A stretch of DNA of 41,623 nucleotides, from positions 1-41,623 of the forward strand of contig JACRPE010000015.1 in NCBI GenBank assembly GCA_016214055.1, in the 5' to 3' direction. This document shows, piece by piece, positions 34,214 through 41,623 of this stretch. Origin of the DNA: Candidatus Roizmanbacteria bacterium (GTDB taxonomy: Bacteria > Patescibacteriota > Microgenomatia > UBA1406 > GWC2-37-13). A model generated the notes under the pieces. That model ran no database searches and was not told where the DNA came from. It was given only the letters and a program-made list of their open reading frames with translations. Position 1 is the stretch's first letter; the number at the start of each line of letters is the position of its first letter. The position numbers and the translations under genes were made by a program.

Positions 34214-34413
34214 TAGGAGGCAAAGTCAAGGGAGATGTTTTTTTCCTGGAAGTCTATCATCGTCAGTTGATTTATTGATAAAGCAAAACAATCATTACAC
34301 CCGTTGATCCAATGGCTTCGGTAAAATACCTCAGTTTTTTTTGAGGATATAATATTAAGTCTGCAAAAAGGACAGGTATAGGTGGGGTGAATTTTCTGTA
34401 TTTTTTTATGCAT
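34213..34413 (-). CDS. small zinc-ribbon-like protein, 66 aa
   Basis: A basic N-terminus (MHKKIQKIH) is followed by CPFC and, 23 residues later, CNDC, an arrangement typical of a zinc ribbon. The C-terminus is unremarkable. It sits 27 bp upstream of the DipZ gene on the same strand. A TATACT at minus-strand 34436-34431 may be its -10. No family recognised; a regulator of the msr operon is one possibility. Confidence 0.55.
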   Translation of the reverse strand: MHKKIQKIHPTYTCPFCRLNIISSKKTEVFYRSHWINGCNDCFALSINQLTMIDFQEKNISLDFAS

Positions 34414-34486
34414 GATTATTGTCTACATTAAGTATAGTCCTTTTATTTGATTTGTGAGGACGGTAGAAATACGAGTATAATCAAGT

Positions 34487-34981
34487 ATGGAAATAACTAT
34501 AATAACCGGGCCGCCGGGTGCAGGGAAAAGCACCATAAGTAAACTATACGCTCAGAAACAACCAAACTGCGTCCGAATCGAAACGGATGATATGCGCCAC
34601 ATGGTAGTATCTCCTCACAAGGCTCCATGGCAGGGTGAAGAAGGTAATAGACAACTTAAGCTTGGAATTCGCAATACGTGTTTATTAACACATGAGTTTA
34701 TAAAAGAAGGTTTTGAAGTTGTCATCGTCGATTTTTTAACTGAATATACATTTCCCTTTTATAAAGAATCTCTTGAAAAATATAACCTAAAAATTATCCA
34801 ACTTACCGCAACATTTGATGAATTGAAAAAGAGATTTATTCAACGGGGGAAAAGCGTAACTGAGGAGGAGTTTAAAATGTTATACGACATGCAAAAACTG
34901 TTTACCCACTTTGACTATCTAATTGACAACACCGCTCTTTCTCCGGAAGAAACAGTAGATCAAATAATGAAAGTTACTTAA
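34487..34981 (+). CDS. P-loop kinase, AAA_33/zeta-toxin-like fold
   Basis: A 164-residue ATP-binding protein with Walker A GPPGAGKST near the N-terminus, an ETDDM segment and a Q-RGKSV lid-like region. These belong to small kinases such as chloramphenicol phosphotransferase, gluconate kinase or zeta toxin; the substrate is not evident, and no antitoxin is next to it. TATAAT (34476-34481) lies 5 nt before the ATG, fitting a leaderless mRNA. An MFS transporter gene follows after 10 nt. Confidence 0.8.
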   Translation: MEITIITGPPGAGKSTISKLYAQKQPNCVRIETDDMRHMVVSPHKAPWQGEEGNRQLKLGIRNTCLLTHEFIKEGFEVVIVDFLTEYTFPFYKESLEKYNLKIIQLTATFDELKKRFIQRGKSVTEEEFKMLYDMQKLFTHFDYLIDNTALSPEETVDQIMKVT

Positions 34982-34991
34982 ATACGAAAAT

Positions 34992-36158
34992 ATGTTATCA
35001 AATATAAGAAAATACTATTTATTTCAATTCTTCAATAATCTTGCTTTTTTCTCTCCTGTCATAGTCCTCTTTTGGCAGGCGAATGGATTGAGTATGACTC
35101 AAATAATGCTCCTTCAATCGATTTATTCTCTTGGAGTAGTCATTTTGGAGCTTCCAACGGGAGCCTTTGCAGATTATTTTGGAAAAAAGAAAAGTTTAAT
35201 TCTTGGTTCATCATTATGGACAGTTGGACTGATAGGGTATGGACTAAGCCATACATTTTGGCAGTTCGCATTAGGTGAGCTAATTGTTGGAATGGGTGCG
35301 GCATTTATATCAGGTGCCGACCGCGCATATATTCATGAGCTACTCAGAGAAATTGAGAGGGAAAAGGAATTTAAAAAAGTTGAAGGAAAAGCAAGAGGAA
35401 TAATTCAAATCGCTCAAGCAATGGGGAATTTATTAGGCGGCTTCATCGGTTCAATATCACTCGGATTGTCCCTAATAGCAACAGGTTTTTCGACTTTTAT
35501 GGGTTTCCTTATTGGATTTTCATTTCCTCGAATTAAGAGGGAGCCAAAGGAGCATAGGCAAAGCTATATACAAATAATCAAGGAGAGTATTAGACTAGTA
35601 AGAAGTAATAAGAGACTTTTATGGCTTACTCTATTTTTTGCTTCATTTAATGGCTTGGTATGGCCTTTGATTTTTTATTCACAACCGTATTTACAAATGC
35701 TAGGTATTCCCGTATTTTTCTTTGGATTTATTTTCGCAGGATTTAATCTCATCTCAGCGCTGGGCTCTGCCCACACTCACCAGTTTGAAAAGATGATGAA
35801 AAATTGGACGTTTTTTACCATGTGTCTTATCATCGTCGCATCATTATTATTGCTAGGACTCTTCCCGAGTATATATATTTTTCCTTTATCATTGCTGTTT
35901 TTAATGTTTGCCTTCATGAATCAAACAATTATTACTGATCAAGTATTAAAGATAGTGCCTTCACAAAAAGCGGCAACGATTCTTTCCTTCCAAAGCCTAG
36001 TAAGAAGAATACTTTATGCCATCGTTGGACCAATTTTAGGCGTAATCACCGATAATTTTGGCCTACAAAACGCCCTAGTGAGTTATGCGTTTTTAATATT
36101 TATTATCCTCATTCCACTTGTTATTACAGAAAGGAGATTTTCAAGAACCCATCTTTAA
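34992..36158 (+). CDS. MFS transporter
   Basis: A 388-residue protein with about 12 membrane helices in two halves. The loop after helix 2 reads GAFADYFGKKKSL, the major-facilitator signature region. The first helix (FNNLAFFSPVIVLFWQANGLS) resembles the group of uncharacterised MFS permeases and drug exporters. The substrate is unknown. It is in an operon with the P-loop kinase, which could modify a compound that this pump exports. Confidence 0.88.
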   Translation: MLSNIRKYYLFQFFNNLAFFSPVIVLFWQANGLSMTQIMLLQSIYSLGVVILELPTGAFADYFGKKKSLILGSSLWTVGLIGYGLSHTFWQFALGELIVGMGAAFISGADRAYIHELLREIEREKEFKKVEGKARGIIQIAQAMGNLLGGFIGSISLGLSLIATGFSTFMGFLIGFSFPRIKREPKEHRQSYIQIIKESIRLVRSNKRLLWLTLFFASFNGLVWPLIFYSQPYLQMLGIPVFFFGFIFAGFNLISALGSAHTHQFEKMMKNWTFFTMCLIIVASLLLLGLFPSIYIFPLSLLFLMFAFMNQTIITDQVLKIVPSQKAATILSFQSLVRRILYAIVGPILGVITDNFGLQNALVSYAFLIFIILIPLVITERRFSRTHL

Positions 36159-36174
36159 AACAAAGGATATATAC

Positions 36175-36274
36175 TGTCATTGCGAGGAGTCCTCCGATTC
36201 GGAGGACGACGCGGCAATCTTATGAGTTAGAAAGATTGCTTCGTCCACGACTAAAGTCGGGACTCGCAATGACA
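36175..36274. repeat. MITE-like repeat with TGTCATTGCGAG ends
   Basis: A 100-bp element with perfect 12-bp inverted ends (TGTCATTGCGAG and CTCGCAATGACA). Inside is a second inverted pair (GCAATCT and AGATTGC) and two small hairpins (GTCCTCC/GGAGGAC and GACT..AGTC). Very similar GTCATTGCGAGGAG elements are scattered in many bacterial genomes. It fills most of the gap between the convergent MFS and DUF2000 genes, where it may end transcription. Confidence 0.85.
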
Positions 36275-36303
36275 TAAGGGCACGTTTTGAGTCAATTTCT
36301 TGC

Positions 36304-36738
36304 TCATCTCCAGAGAGAAAATTTGCGAGTTAATTCATTCACTTTGTCTATTTCTCCAAAAAGGCAGATTCCGTAATATTCCAGTTCTATTTCAGGCGTT
36401 TCTTTTGTTCTTTGTTGTTGTTCCAAGTAAGTTCCCACAGTCATGGTCGATGTAAAATCCACAAAATGAATGTTTTTCTCAATTAGCCCATTCCGCAAAG
36501 TTCTTATCTTATTTGAGTTATCAGCGGCTAGGATAATAAAGGGATTATCAGAAATACTCTTGTGATTTCCGCCGTCATAATCGATATAACTATCAAATCT
36601 CATTTCAATAATGCTAGGGTAAGAAGCAGTGAGGCCCGCCGTCATGTGACCCAATGCATTCATAAGTAAACTCACGGGAATCTTCTTATTTAATACTGCA
36701 ACAAATTTGTGTGTGAAAGGTCTAAGTGATGCGTCCAT
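36304..36738 (-). CDS. DUF2000-family protein
   Basis: A 144-residue DUF2000 protein, a fold related to peptidyl-tRNA hydrolase 2 but of unknown function. The N-terminal KFVAVLNKKIP, the NALGHMTAGL segment and the late MTVGTYLEQ segment match the family. It is the last gene of a four-gene operon of small hydrolase-like proteins, 2 nt after the preceding stop. Confidence 0.82.
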   Translation of the reverse strand: MDASLRPFTHKFVAVLNKKIPVSLLMNALGHMTAGLTASYPSIIEMRFDSYIDYDGGNHKSISDNPFIILAADNSNKIRTLRNGLIEKNIHFVDFTSTMTVGTYLEQQQRTKETPEIELEYYGICLFGEIDKVNELTRKFSLWR

Positions 36739-36740
36739 AG

Positions 36741-37262
36741 TTATAAATAATTTTTAACTAATTTTTTCATCTCTTCAATATTTGAATAATGATGATCACT
36801 TCCCGCGACCTCGAAGATTTGACTATTTTTAACAGAAAATCCATTTAAATATGACTTCAATTCCTTGAAAGAATAATAAAGATCGTTTGTTTGTTGGATG
36901 AAAAGTGTTGGTATGGAGTAGTTCTGTATCCAAGCATCAATGTTAAACTTGTAATGATATGCCCAATTGATGGGGACTCCCAGAAAAATACATTTTTGAG
37001 GGTTTAATACCCCCTCGTGTATTCCTTTTATTGTAAGTAATGTTCCGGCAGATTTTGCAAATATAACGTAGTCATCAATTTTCTCTGTTTGTATCAATTT
37101 ACTCAAAGCATTCAGTTCATAATTTAAGTCAATAAGATATTTTCCTTTAGCATGATGTGCGTATTCGATGAGATATAAGTTATCAAAAAATGAGAAAATA
37201 TTTTTTTCAACTTCCTTGATCCATACTTGGTCAGTATTGCCAGGGAGAAGAATAAGATTCAT
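36741..37262 (-). CDS. alpha/beta-hydrolase-like protein
   Basis: A 173-residue compact alpha/beta hydrolase. The N-terminal LILLPGN strand-loop, a nucleophile elbow FAKSAGT (Ala for the usual first Gly), an Asp in QQTNDLYY and a His in GSDHHYSN give a plausible Ser-Asp-His triad. The substrate is unknown. The start is taken at 37262, where ATGA overlaps the stop of the HAD gene; the upstream ATG at 37274 lies inside that gene. Confidence 0.78.
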   Translation of the reverse strand: MNLILLPGNTDQVWIKEVEKNIFSFFDNLYLIEYAHHAKGKYLIDLNYELNALSKLIQTEKIDDYVIFAKSAGTLLTIKGIHEGVLNPQKCIFLGVPINWAYHYKFNIDAWIQNYSIPTLFIQQTNDLYYSFKELKSYLNGFSVKNSQIFEVAGSDHHYSNIEEMKKLVKNYL

Positions 37263-37855
37263 AATAAATTCCAATCTTCCAAATTTTCCTTAAGTCTTTC
37301 GGGTGAGGTGAAAAGAATAGTTTTCATCCCCATTTTTGCGGCCGGATCCAACATCTTTTGTTTATCATCAATAAATACCGTTTCATTGGGTAAAGATCCG
37401 CTTACTGACAGTGCATATTCGTATATTTTTGGATCAGGCTTTCTGACTCCAACCTCATGGGAAAATATTCCACCTTGAAATAATTTCTTGAAATCGAATT
37501 TCTTGTCTAAAGCATCGACTCTTTCTTTTACGTTATCCGATAAATAATATATTTTGTACTTCTTGGACAAATCTTCAATTATTTGCCTCGTTCCTGAGAT
37601 TAATTCATAACCATCAATCCACTGCTTTTCCAAAAGGTTCACGTCATTATCTATTTTTAAATTTTCTTTTACCTGCCTCCAAAACTCATCTCTTGTTATT
37701 TTTGCTTCCCGGTATTGAGATCCAATATCTCCATCAAGCATATCTTTAACTTTTTCTTCAGGAATAGAATAGCTAGTGCTCAGTTGATGAATAAAGATTT
37801 TTGTTCCATTAGTGAATAAAACTCCTCCTAAGTCAAATAAGAATGTTGTTATCAT
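37259..37855 (-). CDS. HAD-superfamily hydrolase
   Basis: A 198-residue haloacid-dehalogenase-like phosphatase of subfamily IA. Motif I is FDLGGVLF (the first Asp only; the usual second Asp is replaced by Gly), motif II YLSDN, the motif III Lys is in VRKPDPKIYEYAL, and motif IV FIDDK. The DxG form of motif I (Asp, Leu, Gly) is common in HAD-IA proteins of unknown substrate. It overlaps both neighbouring genes by ATGA-type junctions. Confidence 0.88.
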   Translation of the reverse strand: MITTFLFDLGGVLFTNGTKIFIHQLSTSYSIPEEKVKDMLDGDIGSQYREAKITRDEFWRQVKENLKIDNDVNLLEKQWIDGYELISGTRQIIEDLSKKYKIYYLSDNVKERVDALDKKFDFKKLFQGGIFSHEVGVRKPDPKIYEYALSVSGSLPNETVFIDDKQKMLDPAAKMGMKTILFTSPERLKENLEDWNLL

Positions 37856-38475
37856 GTAGATATTATATCAACATTTCCCACTCCAATTTTCTCCCATTTC
37901 GCTGGAAATTCTTGAGGGTCGACTACCAAGGCGGTTATGCTGTCAATTCCTACTCCATACTTCATACCAGATAGTTTAATCTCATCCTTCAATAACTGCT
38001 GGCGGCCTCTTTCAGTATAGTGTGGCTCAATGATGGTATTTTTTAATATTCCCAAGCCGTCAATAATTTTATGTTCATTATTTCCTCCTCTTTGACCTTC
38101 TCCCATAAGCTTAGATCCTGCCGATTCGGCAACGATATACTCTGCGATCAATATCAACTGAAGAATTCTTTTATCATTTCTTACTCCATTTAATAAGTCG
38201 TAACATCCGTGGCCGCCATTAATAAATATAAGAGGGTTGGTTGCTTTCAGGATATCTTTCTCAATTCTTGCATCTAGGATTTCAACTCCCGAATCTTTCA
38301 TAGTTTCTTTAAACCATCCTTCTTTCCACACTTCCTCAGATGGATGAAGTCGAGCAAAGGGTACGTGGAAGATTTGTTGTGGTTTTAATGAAAGGATAAC
38401 GTCTTTTATTTGTTTCTTGAGCAGAGGAGCTTGATTGAGTTGCGTTTCCGCTCCTCCGAATAGATACAGTTTCAT
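37852..38475 (-). CDS. peptidase S51-like protein (PepE/cyanophycinase type)
   Basis: A 207-residue protein with a KLYLFGGAE start, an FINGGHGC segment and a nucleophile region VAESAGSKLMG matching the S51 family, which cleaves aspartyl dipeptides or cyanophycin-type bonds. The PHYTERGR segment supplies the expected His. TATACT (minus-strand 38487-38482) lies 6 nt before the ATG, so the mRNA should be leaderless. It is the first gene of the hydrolase operon. Confidence 0.8.
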   Translation of the reverse strand: MKLYLFGGAETQLNQAPLLKKQIKDVILSLKPQQIFHVPFARLHPSEEVWKEGWFKETMKDSGVEILDARIEKDILKATNPLIFINGGHGCYDLLNGVRNDKRILQLILIAEYIVAESAGSKLMGEGQRGGNNEHKIIDGLGILKNTIIEPHYTERGRQQLLKDEIKLSGMKYGVGIDSITALVVDPQEFPAKWEKIGVGNVDIIST

Positions 38476-38500
38476 AACAAAAGTATAACAAAAAGATATA

Positions 38501-39991
38501 TCAACCGAGACTTTTTCTCAGGACTGCCGCTTTCTTAATTGAAGATTGTGGATTCACTCCTTTTTTCATTTGAGATACAATTTGAGCTACTAATTGACAA
38601 TGTTCTATTTCAGTTTTAGTTTTTGGTCCCAAGCTCTCACCTACATAATCTTCAATAATTTTTATATCTTTTTTAAGATCTTTTAAACAAAGCTCATTAG
38701 CACTTTCTTTACGGAGGTATCTACCAGCCTTAAGAAGCATAGGTTTCAAGCCGGTATATAAAGACTCGATAAGCTTTATCTTATTTTCTTTTATAGCTTT
38801 TTTTAGACCTTTTCCCATTCCCAGTAATTCAGGGGGGATACCTAATGAGTAACAACAAGCTGTAAAACCAATAGCCCGGGGAAGTTTTGTACCACCTACC
38901 TCCCGTGAATACCCAAAAAGTCCAATATGCTGGAAACGCTCACGTCTTTTGGGAATATAACGACTGAGATTGTTTACAAAGGGAGCAATTTGTATAACCA
39001 TTTCTTTATAAGATGTTTCAAACCACGGGATAATGGAATTTATGTCTTTCCCCGTTTTATCTGAAAGGATTACTGATTTCGATAAAGGAAGTTCCTTTAT
39101 CATTTTTTGTATAGCAGATCTAACTTTTTGAACGGGAAAATCATAGCGAAAAGATGATTGGATAACGACTGTTTTTATTCCTTGAAATTCCTGCATAAAT
39201 TCATCTACGATCTCAGGTGTTAATCCACCACGAAAGGGGAGAGCTCCCGGGGCTATGATAGGGTAAGTTAAAATTCCTGTATCTTGGGTAAATTTCGCAT
39301 ACTCTGAAAGGGCCCATTTGATAGCTAAAGTGGTTGGGACGATGCCGGAATTTAGTGCGGGGTCTGAGCGGGCACAGAAGGGTCTTAAATATATGGGTAC
39401 AGAGTGAAATTTATTTTTAGTGAATTCAATATATTTCTTTAATATTTTTCCTGAATTCAAAAGGGTTCGTACATCCTCGAAAGTTGGAATTACTTCTATT
39501 GAGTCAAAAGGGAGATGAGTTCCCTTGAATGTAATATGTACCGTTCTTGCAAGTCTTTGAAAACTTTTTTGAATATAGGACATATCTTCAGCTTTTTCAG
39601 TTAATGGCAAAATGACTTCAAATAAGGGAGGCGAGTGTATTTCATGTGATAACGCCAATTGGCGGGCAGATAATATGACCATAAATGCCCGTGCAAGTCG
39701 AAATCCAGTTTCGACCGCGGGATTGGGAATCCGAAACGTAATAAATACTTCCTTTCCAATTGGTTTTTTTTTAAAAAATTCTGAATAATCTTGTAACAGT
39801 CTTTCAATAACGGATTCATCCACTAGTTTTCCTTCCCAATCCCACATATATTCTTGAGCCCCCAATTCCTTGAACATCAGATAACATTCAAATAATTCAT
39901 GATGAGTTTCAATATATGGTTTGTTGTGCCAATAAGGAGTCGAGGCGTTATCTGGGTGTTGTGAGAACATTACTGAAGGAATCTTCCTCAT
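38501..39991 (-). CDS. ppcA: archaeal-type phosphoenolpyruvate carboxylase
   Basis: The enzyme carboxylates PEP to oxaloacetate. It is the short archaeal type (PpcA), here 496 residues, not the 900-residue bacterial Ppc. Signatures are the N-terminal PSVMFSQHPDNA and EEL-like KELGAQEYMWDWEGK, the central RPFCARSDPALNSG, and GFSREVG-like GYSREVGGTKLPRAIGFTA. This form is common in archaea and sporadic in bacteria. It overlaps the aminotransferase gene by ATGA, so oxaloacetate made here would be aminated to aspartate by its operon partner. Confidence 0.95.
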   Translation of the reverse strand: MRKIPSVMFSQHPDNASTPYWHNKPYIETHHELFECYLMFKELGAQEYMWDWEGKLVDESVIERLLQDYSEFFKKKPIGKEVFITFRIPNPAVETGFRLARAFMVILSARQLALSHEIHSPPLFEVILPLTEKAEDMSYIQKSFQRLARTVHITFKGTHLPFDSIEVIPTFEDVRTLLNSGKILKKYIEFTKNKFHSVPIYLRPFCARSDPALNSGIVPTTLAIKWALSEYAKFTQDTGILTYPIIAPGALPFRGGLTPEIVDEFMQEFQGIKTVVIQSSFRYDFPVQKVRSAIQKMIKELPLSKSVILSDKTGKDINSIIPWFETSYKEMVIQIAPFVNNLSRYIPKRRERFQHIGLFGYSREVGGTKLPRAIGFTACCYSLGIPPELLGMGKGLKKAIKENKIKLIESLYTGLKPMLLKAGRYLRKESANELCLKDLKKDIKIIEDYVGESLGPKTKTEIEHCQLVAQIVSQMKKGVNPQSSIKKAAVLRKSLG

Positions 39992-41163
39992 GTTGATTGA
40001 TTTTTATTTTTTATAAATGTATTTATATTCTTAACTCCCTCTGATAAATTTTTTATGGATGTAGTAAAACATATGCGTATATAGCCAGGTGCATAAAATG
40101 CCTCTCCAGGTATAACCGCAACAGATGCCACACTAAGAAGTGCCTCTGCCCATTTTTCTGACGTAGGATATTTTTTATTTAATAACTTTTGAATATTAAC
40201 AAAAAGATAAAACGTTCCCTCAGGTTTCTCCCATGACAGATCAGTCATCTGAGTCAAAGCTCGACATAAAAAATCCCTTCTTTTTTTAAATTCCTTTATC
40301 ATTTTTTTAATCGGTAATTGATCACCGGAAAGTGCTACTACAGCAGCTTTTTGTGAGATTGAAGAAGTATTAGAAGTTGTTTGTCCCTGAAGATTAATCA
40401 TTGCCTGAATTATCTTTTGCGGACCAGCCGCGTAGCCTATGCGCCAACCAGTCATCGCGTATGTTTTAGAAAATCCGTTGATGATAATAGTTAACTGTTT
40501 AATTTTTTCTCCAAAAGAAGCTATGGAATAATGCTTTTTCTCATAAATAATTTTTTCATATATTTCGTCCGAAATGACATAGATACCTTTTTCAACTGCA
40601 ATCTGTGCTATTTTTTTCAGCTCATTTTTTTCAATTAAGGAACCTGTCGGGTTAGATGGAGAGTTGAGGAGGATAACTTTTGTTTTGTTTGTTATGTGTT
40701 TTTTTATATTGAGAGCTGTTATTTTGAACGGAAATTTCAGCGGTATCAATATTGGCTTTGCACCTGTAAGTATAATCTGTTCTATATAGGTACTCCATGT
40801 GGGTGTGGGAACAATTACTTCATCCCCCGTCTCACATAATACTTGAAAAACATGATACAGAAGTTGTTTGGCACCGACTCCCACCGCAATTTCCTGAGGT
40901 GTATAATTAACTCCGTTTTCCTGAGCTAATTTAGCCACAATTGCTTTTCGTAAATCTAATATTCCTGCAGTTGCTGTATAGTGAGTAAACCCATCTCGAA
41001 TTGCGCAAACGCCGGCTTCCTGAATATATTTTGGTGTAGGAAAATCGGGTTCACCCAAGGTAAGATTAATAACCGGAATACCCTCAAGTTGCATCTGTTT
41101 AACCTTTGCATCAATTGCAAATGTCGGCGAGGGCTGTAATTTTAGAATTCGTTTACTTAACAT
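39988..41163 (-). CDS. class I aspartate aminotransferase (AspB type)
   Basis: A 391-residue PLP enzyme. The N-terminal INLTLGEPDFPTP, the HYTATAGILDLRKAI segment, NSPSNPTGS, the PLP lysine in NGFSKTYAMTGWRIGY and the Arg in YIRICFT are typical of bacterial subgroup Ib aspartate aminotransferases. With ppcA it forms a PEP to oxaloacetate to aspartate operon. Expression is controlled by the T-box leader upstream. Confidence 0.93.
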   Translation of the reverse strand: MLSKRILKLQPSPTFAIDAKVKQMQLEGIPVINLTLGEPDFPTPKYIQEAGVCAIRDGFTHYTATAGILDLRKAIVAKLAQENGVNYTPQEIAVGVGAKQLLYHVFQVLCETGDEVIVPTPTWSTYIEQIILTGAKPILIPLKFPFKITALNIKKHITNKTKVILLNSPSNPTGSLIEKNELKKIAQIAVEKGIYVISDEIYEKIIYEKKHYSIASFGEKIKQLTIIINGFSKTYAMTGWRIGYAAGPQKIIQAMINLQGQTTSNTSSISQKAAVVALSGDQLPIKKMIKEFKKRRDFLCRALTQMTDLSWEKPEGTFYLFVNIQKLLNKKYPTSEKWAEALLSVASVAVIPGEAFYAPGYIRICFTTSIKNLSEGVKNINTFIKNKNQST

Positions 41164-41175
41164 ATTTTTCCAAAT

Positions 41176-41394
41176 AAAAAACCTCGCCTCTATCTACTAA
41201 CACAAATGTAGTAGACAAGGACGAGGTTTCTCGTGGTGCCACCTTGTTTTTCCTGTAATATCCAGGACTCATGCATCTGATCTCTCAGTATGTATTACTT
41301 CTGTTACGGGAATTCCCGGCAAGGTTCTACTTTCTCAATTTTTTGAGATTTCTTCCTGCGGCTTAGGAGTGTTAACTCCCTCATTGCCTTCACG
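41176..41394 (-). ncRNA. T-box riboswitch upstream of aspartate aminotransferase-ppcA
   Basis: On the minus strand a T-box bulge TGGCACC (41241-41235) is enclosed by ACAAGG/CCTTGT and ACGAG/CTCGT, the antiterminator. The same CCTCGTCC strand instead forms the terminator (CCTCG..CGAGG with an inner TCTACTA/TAGTAGA stem) ending in six T's at 41181-41176. A stem I base is visible (CCCG and GGCAA with TTGCCGGG at 41322-41315). The bulge TGGC pairs with tRNA ending GCCA, so discriminator G73, as in tRNA Asn and Asp. A candidate specifier is AAC (41326-41324), weakly supported. Confidence 0.88.
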
Positions 41395-41400
41395 GGCTTC

Positions 41401-41429
41401 ATTGTAGATTAAGTAAAATATTTTGTCAA
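41401..41429 (-). promoter_or_regulatory. sigma-70 promoter of the T-box leader
   Basis: TTGACA (minus-strand 41429-41424), a 17-bp spacer and TACAAT (41406-41401) form the best consensus promoter in the window. The -35 overlaps the stop codon of the transposase remnant. Confidence 0.85.
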
Positions 41430-41623
41430 GTTAATGTATAAGTCACATACATTTGAGACTCTTGAGGAAGAACTTGTAAGAAGTAATTAATAGGTGTCAC
41501 ATTGCCCAATGCTTTATGTACCCTTTTTGTATTGTACCAAAGAAGATAATCAATAAGGCGGGAGTTAAATACGGAGAGACCATCATGAATGAGGTCAATG
41601 TTGCCATCTACAAACTCCTCCTG
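41426..41623 (-). mobile_element. 3' end of an integrase-core transposase (partial, runs off window)
   Basis: The last 65 codons of a transposase on the minus strand continue past the right edge. FNSRLIDYLLWYNTKRVHKA followed by LGNVTPINYF is the C-terminal end of the rve integrase core used by IS3/IS481-type elements (YN..R.H.ALG..TP..Y). The N-terminal part with the DDE residues is outside the window. The stop TGA is embedded in the -35 of the T-box promoter. Confidence 0.88.

Noticed and set aside
34487-34981. zeta toxin of a toxin-antitoxin pair
   Set aside because: The P-loop fold is compatible, but no small antitoxin gene is adjacent and the partner is an MFS transporter.

Overview
The window is AT-rich bacterial DNA with short intergenic gaps, many small membrane proteins and genes switching strand every few kilobases. 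An archaeal-type PEP carboxylase, a stand-alone AlaX editing protein, a PIG-V-like mannosyltransferase, a Lon ATPase without its protease half and many small secreted proteins of no known family suggest a Candidate Phyla Radiation lineage, most likely Microgenomates-like. This is inference from gene content. TGA acts as a stop codon, which argues against Gracilibacteria/Absconditabacteria. No rRNA, tRNA or CRISPR array was seen.

Layout. 1-5.5 kb: a cupin remnant, an unknown protein, a frameshifted small membrane gene, ung, a TauE/SafE permease, a HIT protein, a membrane-anchored cyclophilin and a PIG-V-like glycosyltransferase. 5.5-17.6 kb: a long metal/thiol locus on the + strand. It holds a DUF1573 protein, a CcdA-like protein with doubled cysteines, an unrecognised Cys-rich protein, a DUF5676-like protein, an OmpR-type two-component system, a CPD-type P1B ATPase, a DsbA-like oxidoreductase, an HMA-SafE-cupredoxin fusion, CopZ and CopA. 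Four promoters in this locus carry the same 18-bp direct repeat (TCTTCAT-N4-TCTTCAT), built like a PHO box. It is most simply the operator of the response regulator encoded there. 17.6-25.1 kb: Nudix, AlaX, the protease-less Lon, groES-groEL, a type I glutamine synthetase and enolase. 25.1-31.1 kb: Nudix/YbaK, a 33-residue basic microprotein, an RRM protein with a long leader, a zinc ribbon, two exported or membrane proteins, malic enzyme and a Cys/Met-metabolism PLP enzyme behind a possible attenuator. 31.1-34.4 kb: a DipZ-msrB-msrA-msrB operon for methionine sulfoxide repair on both sides of the membrane. 34.4-38.5 kb: a P-loop kinase, an MFS transporter, a MITE-like repeat and a four-gene operon of small hydrolases. 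38.5-41.6 kb: an aspartate aminotransferase-ppcA operon behind a T-box riboswitch, then the 3' end of a transposase running off the right edge.

How it works together. The metal locus looks like a copper (or similar soft-metal) defence and extracytoplasmic thiol-redox regulon. The DipZ/Msr operon would repair oxidised methionines. The T-box operon would make oxaloacetate and aspartate from PEP when aspartate- or asparagine-family tRNA is uncharged.

A window-wide pattern is that many promoter-proximal genes have a -10 hexamer 5-10 nt before the ATG and no Shine-Dalgarno, as expected for leaderless mRNAs. Some downstream or long-leader genes do have a Shine-Dalgarno. This pattern was used to correct several start codons.
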